Positions 34,562 to 46,600 of a stretch of DNA of 64,000 nt are shown here, piece after piece (position 1 is the stretch's first letter; every line of letters begins with the position of its first letter). The notes beneath the pieces are model-generated. The model saw only the letters and a list, made by a program, of their open reading frames with translations, ran no database searches and was not told the DNA's origin. This DNA comes from Monarcha castaneiventris obscurior. Lineage: Eukaryota; Chordata; Aves; Passeriformes; Monarchidae. The position numbers and the translations under genes are program-made. The stretch spans positions 17,915,001 through 17,979,000 of the forward strand of contig JAMPIT010000434.1 in the NCBI GenBank assembly GCA_026261815.1. The letters run 5' to 3'.

Positions 34562-36539
34562 CCCCCTCATGCAGCAACTTTCTTAATTCCTTAGAGAACA
34601 GTTTTTTATAATTTGGCGCAGTGGACCGGTTACAAAATCAGTCAATGTTGTATGTGAGAAAGAGAGGAGTGCCAGCAGTTTAGCTGATGACCTGTTCTGC
34701 TGAAGCAGACAGGTGTATGTATTTGAGCAGGAAGGGAAGGTTGAGGGTCAGAGATCACACATTTGCCAGTGATACTGCATTCAAATTTCCTTCCCACAGT
34801 GTCCAAAGACCTTTGCTTTCTGATGAACTTGCATGGCTGTGAAACCTGCAAGGAGGCTGTGAGGATATTTTGGAAGGGTAGAGGACTTGCTGAATGTTAA
34901 AATATAGCTTTGTACTGAGATTTAATTTGATAAGGGTGAACCCCATTGTAAATACAGAAGCCAGTAAGTAGCTCTGTAAAACATTGAGGATATACATATT
35001 TCATAATTTGAAAGCTCATATTTTAATCTTAATTTTTTGTTGGTTTAATCCCTTGGGAACTTCTCTGTAGTGAAAGACATGGCATACATTAGTTTAGGCC
35101 TTTAAATTATATTTATATATAAGCAATAGGGAGAACATGCTACACTACTGTTATTGATTCAGTTTGGTTAAAAAAAACCCCAACAATAAAACAGAGTGAA
35201 AAGAGAGGCAAAAGATTGAATTTGGAAATTTCTAACGGTAATAACAGTCCCTCTGAAACACACTTATAAGGCCAGTCCTGTCCAAATAGTGTGGATTTGT
35301 GAGGCAAATGGTTGCAGGGTGTCCAGCCACTGAACCTTGGTACCTCCAACTGTGAGTCCCACCACAGCGTAGCTTTGCCAGAGATCTGCTGCCTTTTTAT
35401 GAAGAGCTTCTAACTTCTGAATTTTTACACTTGTCACCAAACAGTTTAGATGTTCTGAGGCTCATGGTCATGCTGTTTTACTATTTGATAAACAGCACGC
35501 ACCTAAGAACATGTGACAGCAGCTCCTTTCCTGTCTTTCCTTTGCATGCCACAAACATGGCTCAGCTGTCCTGAACCAGCCTAGCTCTGTGGCCTGCAGT
35601 GGAGCTTTCTTAATCTACACTCAGATCTCCACAGACCAAAAGATGCACCTTTGAAAAAATGCACATCTCCATCCCAAATGGAGCCTCCTTGTGCAGGGAT
35701 CTGCCATATGCAGGAGGATTCTCTTGAGTCTGGAGTCCAGGAAGTTGCACACTGAACTTGGGCACTTGTTCTGACTGTAACTGCAACTGATTTTTAAAAT
35801 CAGCAGGGAGAAGTCATTCTGTCTAGATGTAAAACACAGCTGCATTTCCCACAAGGAAGGCCTTTTCCAGAGATGTGAAGCATTCCAGAGCCCAGCCATG
35901 CATGGTTCAGGGAAGCACTCTGGGTGGTTTGTGTTTGAGAGGGTTGTGTGCAGTTATGGCCTTTATTCTGTAAGTGACCTACTTGAGTAGAGAGAAGAAC
36001 TGTTCTGTATAAGGGCAGCTGTTTTGAACTTTGGATGTTTTGGAGAGAGGAGGAAATGCAGTGAAGGATAGAATTAGGTCACAACTTGGTACTGCCAAGA
36101 TTTTTCTCTTGATTTGCTTATTGCTTTTTTAAAGCAGTCTCTCACACTGGAAGGAATAATCTTTCCTCTGCACTCACTGGATCAAAGTATAAAGGGAATT
36201 CATTGAAATCATAAAAAATTTAATTTTCTATATTTCTATGTGGAAGTATGGCAATAAAGACAAACCAATCTTCTCAGCTCTGTAATTAGCATTTATGATC
36301 AGGAGATAAACAATCAATCAAGTCAGTTAAAGCATTTCTTGCAAGCAGTTTAGAGTCTCACTGAAGTGACTGAAATGCAGGGCAACACAAGTACTGCTGT
36401 GATGAAGTCAGACTCAGGGCAGGAATAGCAATGGGATTGTTGATGATTAGTAGGATAAGAAGTAGGATTAGAAAGACCACTTTTAAAACTGAGGAGCTCA
36501 GTTCAGTTCAGAAAACGTCCTGAGCCCACTGATTGCTCC

Positions 36540-37330
36540 CTGTAGAGAGCAAGCTTGAAATCTTCATTCCCTGTGCTATTTAGAACTAATAAATGCATCC
36601 AAATTAGAAGCTAGTGAAGTGCTTTCACATCATATCCCTCATTAAGACACTTTGGGGAGGGGGGAAAAGATAAAATTATTCAAAAGCAATCTTAATAACT
36701 GGATGAGTGTATTAAATTTGCCTGCATCCAAAATGTGGCACGGGGCTTTGCTTTCAGGGGCTGTGAGCACCCGTGTCTGCAGTTGTGTGCCGTAGCGATC
36801 GCGTACACGTGTGTGTGGGAGGCAGTGGGTGAGCAGAGCGCCTCGGAAATCTGGCCTACATTGTGTGAAATGAGCAATTAGCAGAGACTTTGTGGCTCAT
36901 GTTCTGATTAAATCTTCTGCTATTACATTATATCCTCTTTCAGAATTGCTGTGGATTTTGAGCACTTACCCAGCCATATCCATGATGAGGCCCACTTTTC
37001 AGATGCAGTTAAAACAAGCTGTTCGTACTTTTTCATGGAATAACATAAATTCACAGCCATACCACTGCCTTCCTTTGGCAATTTGGAGATGTAGGAAATA
37101 CTGCAATCAGATGTTTCTAGTTTAATTCAATTCCCTCATTAATTTGATCCTTCCTTTAATTCAATCTTGGCCCCAGGACCTAAATAATTTGTATTAAAAA
37201 TAACATAATGACCACTCTTTCTTTTAATCAATGGGGACTGCTTTAGGCAGGTATTAACAGATAATCTGATTACTAAATACACAGTGAGTTGGCATTTAGT
37301 TAATAACTAACAGGGAAAATTTGGAAAATA
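36540..37330. promoter_or_regulatory. Candidate conserved noncoding element
   Basis: The segment has a CpG-containing block (CGTAGCGATCGCGTACACGT, 36791-36810) followed by a long AT-rich stretch dense in TAAT/ATTA and CAAT-like words (AGCAATTAGC, CCTCATTAATTTGATC, TTAATCAATGG, AATCTGATTACT). There is no reading frame of note. Its enhancer-like texture is judged by eye. Confidence 0.3.
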
Positions 37331-40300
37331 ATCAAAGGAGAAAAAAGTAAAAAGAAGAAGAAGGATAAGAGAAGAGGCAAAGGCATGCAACATTAAAGAA
37401 AGTGTTATGGAAAAGTTATTTTTGCTGGTGATTGTTATTGGTACAAGCCTCTAAGATGCACAGCCAGTGGTGTCAGCCATGGGCAACAGGCTCAGCCCAG
37501 CAGGGGAAGTACTCCAGTATCAGGTCTATGGTAAATCTGACATCTTTTCCCCCTTAGACTTATTTAAACTTACTAATGGGATTTGTAGGTTAGATGCTTA
37601 GTGGTATTAGGCAGGCACAGCTCCACTGAACTCTGGCTACACCATTTGCAACCCTCTCTTTCTTTTTGTAGGTAGACACCATTTGCCTGCCCAGTAGCCT
37701 TTTTATGGGAAAGATGTTGGGAAAGCCCTTGTTGTCAGGGCTGGCAAGAAAACTTGTGATGCACAGCTAAATCCAGGTTGTACACAGAGCAGTGTGGAGC
37801 AGCTCTGCAGTTGCTTCATAGCAGCTGGTGGGAAGGTCACCAATCAGGCTCCCTGGCCAGTTCTCTGATCATCACCAGCTTACTTAAGGCACAAGGTCCC
37901 CAGCTCTCTGGAGACTGAGAGCTGCCAGCTGCAGGACTGCCAGGTCTGACAGTGCTTGACAGATGCTGACAGGGACTGTCTTTGAGGGGACTGTGCTGCA
38001 TCTCTTATTTTCTTACAAATGCCATCTTGGATCTGCATCTGAAGCAGGTAGTTTGTTGTCCACTATCATTTCTTGTCAAACTGGCAATATTGCTGTAATG
38101 ACAGCCCTTCTAGTAAGCCAGTAGTTCCAAAGGAGACTTGGACTGCTATTTTCCACCTGCCTCCCCCTCTCCCTGCTCCTGATGCCTGAGTGATCAGGCT
38201 GAATGGAGCCCATGGTGTGCTGCTCAGCAGATGGCATTTTTCCAATGCAGCAGTATTGGAAGGGCACCCAGCTCAGCACGAAGGATCCCAAGCTGTTACA
38301 GAGAACACCTTTTGGCTACAGCAGGAGAAAGAACCTTGGCAGTTTGCTGTTTTGCAAGTTACCCAATAGCAAAAGGGAGATTTACACAGTGAACTGACAT
38401 TTTCCAATGTGCTGTAACTCTCTGCCGAAGTTCCCAAGCTCACTGGAGCTCTGTTCAATGTATTTTACACTGATGTGCTGCTGAAAGGTGTCATGCCATC
38501 TTAGAAAGGACCGTGCTCCTCTGGGGGTGAGATGAACTGGATGTGCTCATCACACAAACACCTTTGAAGCTTCCAGTAGAGACTGCTTGAAGTCATCAGC
38601 GTAATAACACAGCAGATTTGGGAGTTAAGAAATGCAATGACTATTTCTCCCATTTCTGATGGGGTGCCAAGGCAGTTGACCACTGGACTCCTATTCATGT
38701 TACTGAGGCTCATTCCCAATGTCCTCTTTGTAAAAAGGCTGCTCAGCAATGCCTGGGAACTAGGCTGGTCCACGTGGGAAAGTTGGTCCAAAGCAGAGTT
38801 GTCTGCAAACCAGAGGTCTTGTCACTGGGAGACAGAAGAGGATGGCGAAGTGACAGAGGACACTAGTCTCAGTCTAGATGTATATTGGAGCTGAAATGGG
38901 TGTCAGAGCAGCTTCATCTGGTACTCCAGTGGTATAGCTTTGAATCCCTTTCCTTTGAGACTGGAATCTTGTTACTTTTGTGTTTGAGCAACCATGATTA
39001 AAATTGACAAAACAAATTGATAATTCTATAAAAATCATTCTGCAATAGATTTAATTGATGGAGGCTGTCAAGTCACGATGGATAGTTGTGAGTCAATGGT
39101 GAACAGAAGGCTAACAGAAATACGGTAGGAGATGGTTTAGTTGAATAGGCCCTGGATTCCTGCATACTATTCCCCCCAAATGGCTTGCTGTGTCTTTTTT
39201 ATATATGCCTTTGCCATGCTGTCCATCAGTTCCTGGATCTGTAGCATAGCAACTAATCTCTTCTTGTAAACTGCTTTATAATCAGCACAAAACTTGCACT
39301 GTATTTTCATGGTACTTCTGGTGAGTGAAGAAAAAGAAAACCCTTTTAATTGTGAATAGAGAACAAAACCAAAGTAACAAGTACAAATTTTTTAGGGAAG
39401 ACAGACAACTGTGCCTAAGAACTAGTCTTAGCTCAGTGTTTCCGATTGCTGATTTGCAGGAAGAAGTGATTAATCACAAAGCGAAATCTGTTCAAGATTA
39501 GCATAAATTGCAGAAAGTTGTAAAAGACTCCAGATGGATTTGAATTATTTGGAAAAAAAAAAACCAGACAAAAACACCAAAGGGAATGTTGAGTTGGATG
39601 AACACAGACTAATTCCTAGTAAAAAAATAAACTAAATATTCTTATGGGAACATCCAGAATTTTCAAAAGTCAAGACTCTAGGCATGGACATGTCTGCCCA
39701 GGACAAGCAAATAGGGTGCTGATGGGCTGCAGATGAAATACATTCTGCCATTTCTACGGAATACTGACATCCTTACTCCTAGCCCCTCAGCCTGAGCTGA
39801 ATCACCTCAAAAACCTACAAGAAAAAAGGTCATACTCACAGCAGGGAAGAGAGCAGGACTCTGTGCTGCAGTTCCCACGGAAGGAGATGTTGAGGCTCCA
39901 AGGTGACGATACAGGGAGAAATGCTTCATCCACAGGGAAATGACTTGAACAATTCATTGCTGCAAAAGGGCCAGGGATGGTGAAGCTCTGGGTCTGGATG
40001 GTATTAAAACATTTGTAACTAACGCCACTAAAACATTTGTCATGTAGTATCCCACAACATCATCTGACTTCCTGTTGCACCTTCTTGTCTGAAGCTGAAG
40101 CACACCCTGGTGTCCTGTGATTGCAGCTTTAGCAATAACTCCTGTACAAACACAAATACATAAGATGAAATATTAATATGGCAGAGCATAAAACTTTTTT
40201 TCCCAGTAATATGAATAGAAAAAATTTTGAAGGAGACTTTCTTCCCTGGCCAAGAGAAACTGCGTGGCTGGCTCACAGGTTATGGGAAGTTCCTTTTCTT

Positions 40301-41203
40301 TTGATCATTGCAGTGGTGGTTGTACAGTGGCAGACTACTGGCCCATTTCCAACAGTAACTTGACTCAAATTTAGTGCCCATGTAGGAAGCAGGAGAATTT
40401 TATTACCTTGATTTAATTCTTCATTTTCTTTAGAAGAACATTTATGTCTTTCTGCACTTTGGAGAGGTGCAAAGTTAATCGCATGCTTCTTACAGAAAAA
40501 CTGCAGGGATTTCATGTTTTTTAAGGTTAATCTGCTATTCACTGCAGTTCATCTGGACCATTGAGACTCCAATGAAATCAGGCAAAACCTGGCATCTGAC
40601 ATGAAATCTGTAACTGTCCCCAGCCCTGCTGCACACAGGTACTGTCCCTGGGGCTGTCCTGTCTCTCAGTGGCAGCACTGTGCTGTGCAGGGCAGTGTGG
40701 GCTCCTCCCAGCACCTGGCAACAGCTGGAGAAAGGAGCTTGCTATGGATTGGCTGTACTAGGGCTCCTGGCTGGTACCAAAAAGAGCAGACATAGGTAAA
40801 TACCTTAGCAATAAGCCTCCCTATTCCCATTCCTTCTCTTTTTGGAGGATAAGAAATAGTTTAGTGGTTTTACCTTACATTATTGTCTGTTACTTCCAGT
40901 GCTTCCTTCTGTGCACGTCCTGAGTCTGCCAACTGCAATGTAACAAAAATAACACCCTAATGACAGCAAAACAAAGGGTGAGAACAGGAGATGTAACAGA
41001 AAATGCACCTTTGGTAGCTATTGTTTTGAGTTCTCTGATTTTATACAAGCAAATCTGCTTCAGAGCCTCCAAGCTGCTCTCCCAGTGACTCCCCTGGTGT
41101 CTGTTTGCCACTCATTTGAAAGCACTGAACTGATGGCAAGAAGCCTGCTCCCATCTTCCACGGGGGTGGGCTAAGCACCAGGCTCTAGTGCTGCCTCCTG
41201 AGA

Positions 41204-41221
41204 CAGCAGCAGCAGCAGCAG
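41204..41221 (+). repeat. (CAG)6 trinucleotide run
   Basis: Six perfect CAG units are followed by CAC, in intergenic DNA with no coding frame recognised. Confidence 0.9.
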
Positions 41222-41749
41222 CACCAAGGGAAGTGCAGTAGATTGCACTAGCACTTTAATGTGTATCTTTCTCCACAGAGCTACAAGTCTTAGCTCAGAA
41301 TTGGAACTACAGCCTCTCTCTGCAGAGTAGGTTGTGGCAAATATTTCACTTGAGCAGTTTGCCTTGGGAACCGCTTCCATCCGAGCCTGGTTAAAAGCAC
41401 CTCCGGGTAAGGAGGATGGTGTGATTCCTGTGGGGCACCACAGAACCTCATGAACTGGGGCAAAAGCAGCAGCCTGCAGAGCTCAAGTGTTCTACAAAAG
41501 AAAGGTTTATCATGTAGAGCATAGCTTTACTATTGGGTGAATTTCTGAGTTGGTGAAAAATCTGATACAGACATTTTTGCATCAGCCGAAACCAGGCATC
41601 TGTTCCACTTGTGTTCATGTCTGGCACAAGCTGAAATGAGAATGCCAGACTGCGACCGCTTAAGGATACCCACAAGAGAGTTTGCACTAACAGAACTAAA
41701 TTAATTTCAAACAGATTTTAGTTAAACTAGTATAATTATCATGTCTTGA

Positions 41750-42300
41750 CAAGGGTTCAGTTTGTTTTTGCATATCTTTTCCCCGCAGAGTGATGATTGC
41801 CACTGACAAATGGCATAATCGAACTCTGTTTAGCTTAAGTCCATGGCACTTCGTTGAAGTGAACAGGGATTACTCTGGCAAAGCCGAAGTATCTGTCAGG
41901 CTGTTAAACGTGTTGTGTATTTACTGACACCTTTGGAGTCAGCTAGCTTTGTATTTTTCAAAAGGATGAGGACAATAGCTTAAACTGTCTCCGAAAGGCT
42001 TTCAAACAGTGTCTAAGGAATAAATGTGAAGGGCCGGTAGTAGTTACACTTGAACTAATTCTGATCATTGAAACTGATGACATACCTGTGCAAAGCCACT
42101 GTGACTGTGGGGAGAATAGAGCCTGCAGGCTGTTTTTCTGGGTTGTTTTTATTTTTTCTTTCAAGAGTATCCGTGAGCAGTGTGATTGTCATGCAGAAGC
42201 ATGGCGCTGCTCCGACGTACATGGTGTCATCTGTTCGATGCTAATAAATTAGCATCTGCAGCTACCATTGCTGCCTGTCAAATCTGGGTACAAAATTGAG
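41750..42300. promoter_or_regulatory. Candidate conserved noncoding element with homeodomain palindrome
   Basis: About ten isolated CpGs lie in unique, non-repetitive sequence, with a perfect inverted repeat at 42237-42256 (arms GATGCTAAT and ATTAGCATC, spacer AA). The core TAATAAATTA (42242-42251) is a palindromic two-base-spaced homeodomain dimer site. It lies about 0.7 kb downstream of the PEAK1 3' end. Confidence 0.35.
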
Positions 42301-43029
42301 CTGTTTGATCTCAGTGCCACTGAAGTGTGTCTGCACGATTGCAGAAGATGCATATTATCCCATCTGTTTTCCACAGACCCTCCATCAGGTTGGATGCTTC
42401 AAGGTAACGGATCAGACGCAATGAATTCCACTGCACACAACTGCCTTGGAGGCATCCTCCTGCTTTGTCACTGCATGTAAAAATTTGACTTAAGAGTAAT
42501 TTTATTCCTTCACAGCAGGTCATTTAAGCCCTGTCCACACCAGGGAAATTTCTAACTTTGGCTCAGCTCCTTACATGCCAAGGGTTGTCCCCAGTGTGGC
42601 GGTTGTCATTAACGTGCCAAGTCACTTCTCTCCAAGCAGGCCTTACAAGACACTGGTTCAATCAACAGCAGCCACTGGTGGCCAGTTTATTTTTGGGCTG
42701 CTGCTGCCACTTGTCCAGATGGAGCTGAAATAGTACCAGCCACAGTGAGGCTTCTGGGGAAAATGCAGAGGTGGGAGGTGGGGCAGTGTCCGGAGCACTG
42801 GCAATTCCTGCAGCTGGGATCCCTGGCCACAGCAGGGGCAGCCTCCTCGACCAAGTGTGCACCTGCCACCCCTGCACTGCTGCTGCAAACCCAGCTGTTC
42901 TTGGAATAAAAGCTTTTGCTGTGCTTGCCACATGCATTTGCCTCAGAAATACACGTTTTTTTCTAATTACCTAAGAAGGGAGAAAAATTAGGCAACCGCA
43001 AGTTTGGTTTTGAGTGTAATAAAACTAGT

Positions 43030-43035
43030 TTTATT
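43030..43035 (-). terminator. PEAK1: Candidate distal poly(A) signal of PEAK1 (AATAAA)
   Basis: AATAAA is followed on the minus strand by CTAGTTTTATTACACTCA and then mixed sequence. It is the last canonical hexamer of the run described for the 3'UTR. It overlaps a Pumilio-type TGTAAATA (43039-43032). Confidence 0.5.
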
Positions 43036-43527
43036 TACACAGTAACATGAATGCCACAGAGTACACAGCAAAGTACCACAGCAAACCAGAGTGTAACTGC
43101 CCCTGATCACAAAGGAAGGCTTGAAGTTTATATACTTATTTATATAAAAATGTGTAAATATCAATATGAAGCACCAGATAAAGCAATGCAACCAGGAATT
43201 CCAAATACAAATTACCCACAAGAATGGAATTGAAAAAAAAAATTAAAAAAAATTCCCTTATTCAAGGCATTTAAAGAAATCCCATTTATAAAAGTCCGCT
43301 GATTTTGGAATCCCTAATTAAAAAATAAATTTCCCCCTTTTATTAAAAACAAGAACATATTCTTAAATGCTCAGCATAATTAAGTTTTAAAAGAAAAAAA
43401 CCCAAGGATTTCAACTGCAAAACCTTCTAATACCAACAATCCAAAGGACAAGGAAACAGAAGTTTTGAGTAGTTTTTGAAGAGGTGTTATTTATGAAATG
43501 ACTATATTAAAATTTACACACTCTTAA

Positions 43528-43681
43528 ATATATATTATATATACAATATATAATATATATATATTTTCAAGCAAAAAGGGGCAAAGAATACTTTTGGGAT
43601 ACAAAATTAATATACATACATATATATATTAACATGCCCACATGCACTCATACATATATGTATGTATATATATATATATAT
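43528..43681. repeat. AT/ATAC-rich simple-repeat cluster in the PEAK1 3'UTR
   Basis: Imperfect TA, TATG and TACA runs (43528-43564, 43612-43630 and 43651-43681) are separated by short unique sequence. In the transcript they would form UA-rich stretches. Confidence 0.8.
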
Positions 43682-46600
43682 TTATGAACAAATATTTCTT
43701 CCATATTAAAAAAGCTCCAACCTCTTCTAAATCCCTGAAATCCTCCCCTCAGATTTATGGAAAAAAAGATCTTTATAGACTGAAGTACAAACCAAATTCT
43801 CAAATTCTGTAGAGTGGTAAAATGCTTATGTACAGGTAAGTTGAGTATTTCATTTCTCACTGGCAACTCTGCTTGATCTGAAAGCATTCTGTGGTTTCCA
43901 GGTAAATGCTGAGTGGAGCACCAATGCAAGGAGACTTACAGGAAATTATTTAAATTACATTCTACACCTACTCAAAATCACCATCCTTCTAATACTGCAT
44001 CCAGGTGAATAAAGAAATCCATACAAATGTCTACTAGAAATTCTCTGCAACACAGCAGGGAAAAAGACTTGCTCCTTCTTTTGGAGTTGAGGGAGCCCTT
44101 AAGAAATTTCTTCCCAGTGTTTTGAAAAGTACTTTTTGTGTATTCTTCTCTCGAAATCTTTGTAATCCTCATGATTGTTTACAGAGTATTTCCACAGGTG
44201 TATTTTTGTAGAGGTATTTAAGATTCTATGCTGTACTTGTCTGACGTTATCTTACTGCATAACTAAATGATAATCACATCTCTCTCTGCAATGGCTGAAG
44301 GGCTCTGATTGTGCTCTAGGTTTTACAGGAGTTTTAGCAGAACCAACACCACTTCCAAAAATCAGAGTAAAGCTGATGGTCTAGTCATGCAGTCAAGTAC
44401 AGTTTGTACTGAGAAACAGCCAATTTGGAGAAAGGGGGAAAAGAAAGTGCATTAAAAGGTCTGACTCAGTTTCTACCGTATCCCTCAGAAAACTTAAAAT
44501 TGATTTAAATAAAAACAGGACCATTTAATTTATATTTACATATGGATTTGTTATTACAAACAATAAAAATTAATTTAGATGGGGTATCTCAGCACAAGAA
44601 TTAAGAAACAGATACATTTTATTTCAGCAGCAAATACATGCTAAAATTAAGGACCTACAGTGTGAAGCTGCTGAATAAATTCTGCAAGTAGCTGAACCCT
44701 AACACACATAATTTATTTAAATAATACATTTTTCTCTATAACATGTGAGAATTCTCTTGTGTTAACATGTCAAGATGATCAATTCATACCTTATGGGTGG
44801 GTTGTGTGCACCATGAAAGATATAAGGTGGAATATTTTTGTAAAGGCTACCTGCACTCTTGTCTGTGGGGCAGCAGCATGGTATCCTGGCTGGAATTACT
44901 GATTTCATCATGTCTGAATACTGAAATGAGACCAGGCTTCTATATTTGAACATTCTAGGGGCTCCAGAAGAAAATTCTGGATTCTCTCATTCCTAAAAAT
45001 TTGTAGGCAAGCTTTCACTAGTAGAGTCTCTTTATATTCACCTGGTTATGCATATTGACTGGATCAGATCTGAGGTTTGACAGGTAATTAGTAAAAAGTA
45101 ATTCCCATTTAAGAAAACGAACCCACTTTCCATACAATCTCAGGAGTAGTTCTTTCAGCACTCCTGTTTTAACAGAGGTTTGCATTTCTCACCACAGACC
45201 AAAGGTGGTGTGCAGCACCTCCACCACCTACAGCAGGAGCAGCACATTTCACCCTCCCCGTTCTCCCAGACTAACGCGATCCCTCCCCTCCCCAGCGTGG
45301 AGTCTGCAGCAGATTGTCAGAGCAATAGGCTTCTCCTGATGCCTGGTCAGTCTGGAACAACTGACTTGTTATCCACCATTATTCTCCCTGGGCAGATCCC
45401 AAATTTGAAAGCCCACCATTTTGTCACTTCAAGTTTATGCTATACTACAAGCAACTTAAAGGAACCCGTTCACACAAATTTATGGAATAGATCAACCCAG
45501 TATCACACAAAGTACAGCATTTAATTTTGTAAAGTCTTTTGCATCTTTACGTGGGCAGTATTGTTTCTAGGGCTGTTATGAAAAGAATAAGATTTCCACC
45601 AACTGACCAGCTACATTTCAGGTTTTTGACAAGGCACTAAACATTGTGAATCCAATCACTGTGCTCTCTCTGTAATATTAGAGAGGGTTTTAATGGCTCT
45701 AAAAGGATCAGAAACCACTCATCATAATTCTTCAAACAAGCATTTGATTTTTCCAGAAATATTTTCCACTGGAAAAATCTTTAGAGTTCATGTTAAAAAT
45801 ATTTGAATGACAACTTTTATTAATAGAAAAATATATATTTACAGTCAATACTGTTATCTTAGATTTGCAGCTCTTCCTATTTCTTGAGCTCAACTGAAAG
45901 TGCGACATTGCTAAAAAATAATTCAAGATCTGTGCACATATTCAAGTAAGTTCTAACATGCACAGCCAGGGGTTTTGTTCCTGCCATACACAGGATCCTG
46001 TTACAAACAGAGCGGGTTTTTTTCCTTTTGCTTAGCAATTATGCTGTAGCATTCTTAGGATTTGTTTACAATCAGTTTAATGCATACATTCTTGTGTATT
46101 TACGTGGCACAATCTGGTGCCAGGATGGAGAACAACCACAAACAGTTGCAATCATCAGTTATGGGCAGATCTGCAAAGTCAGCCTCAAGCTCCTCAAGGA
46201 AGAGCTCAGGCCAGATTAGGTTCGACTACATTGACCATTCTTTCTTTTTTAAAGAAAAAAACCACACAACATTACAAATTGCTAAAGTTTACCCAGTGCT
46301 GCACAAGAAAGAGGTTGGTAGTGAACATCTATCCATGCTTGATTATACTGCAGAGCTAAAATGAGTATTGGTTCATCACAAAAGATACAAACTGAAATTA
46401 GATAGCCAGAGATACAAAGGCGTCGGACCAGCTGCATTAACACGTACAGTTGTACAACATTCAAAATCCAACTTTGCATGTGCGTGTTGACATCAAAGCG
46501 ACACTGGGAACACGTGTCCATAAATGGGAACACCCAGAGGCTTCGAGGGGTCACCCCACTGCAATGACAAGTGGTCCAAGAGTTACTCCTATGCCTATAT

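Larger units (their letters stand above)
25651..43009. other. Intergenic region between TSPAN3 and PEAK1
   Basis: About 17 kb has no recognisable coding exon. It contains a GATATA-type short repeat (27193-27221), a 27-base T-tract (34535-34561), a (CAG)6 run (41204-41221) and three segments listed separately as candidate conserved noncoding elements. The open frames near 33.5-34.1 kb and 38.1-38.9 kb are not recognised as proteins. Confidence 0.75.

Noticed and set aside
41204..41221. (CAG)6 as a polyglutamine coding repeat
   Set aside because: It is intergenic, short and not in a recognisable coding frame.
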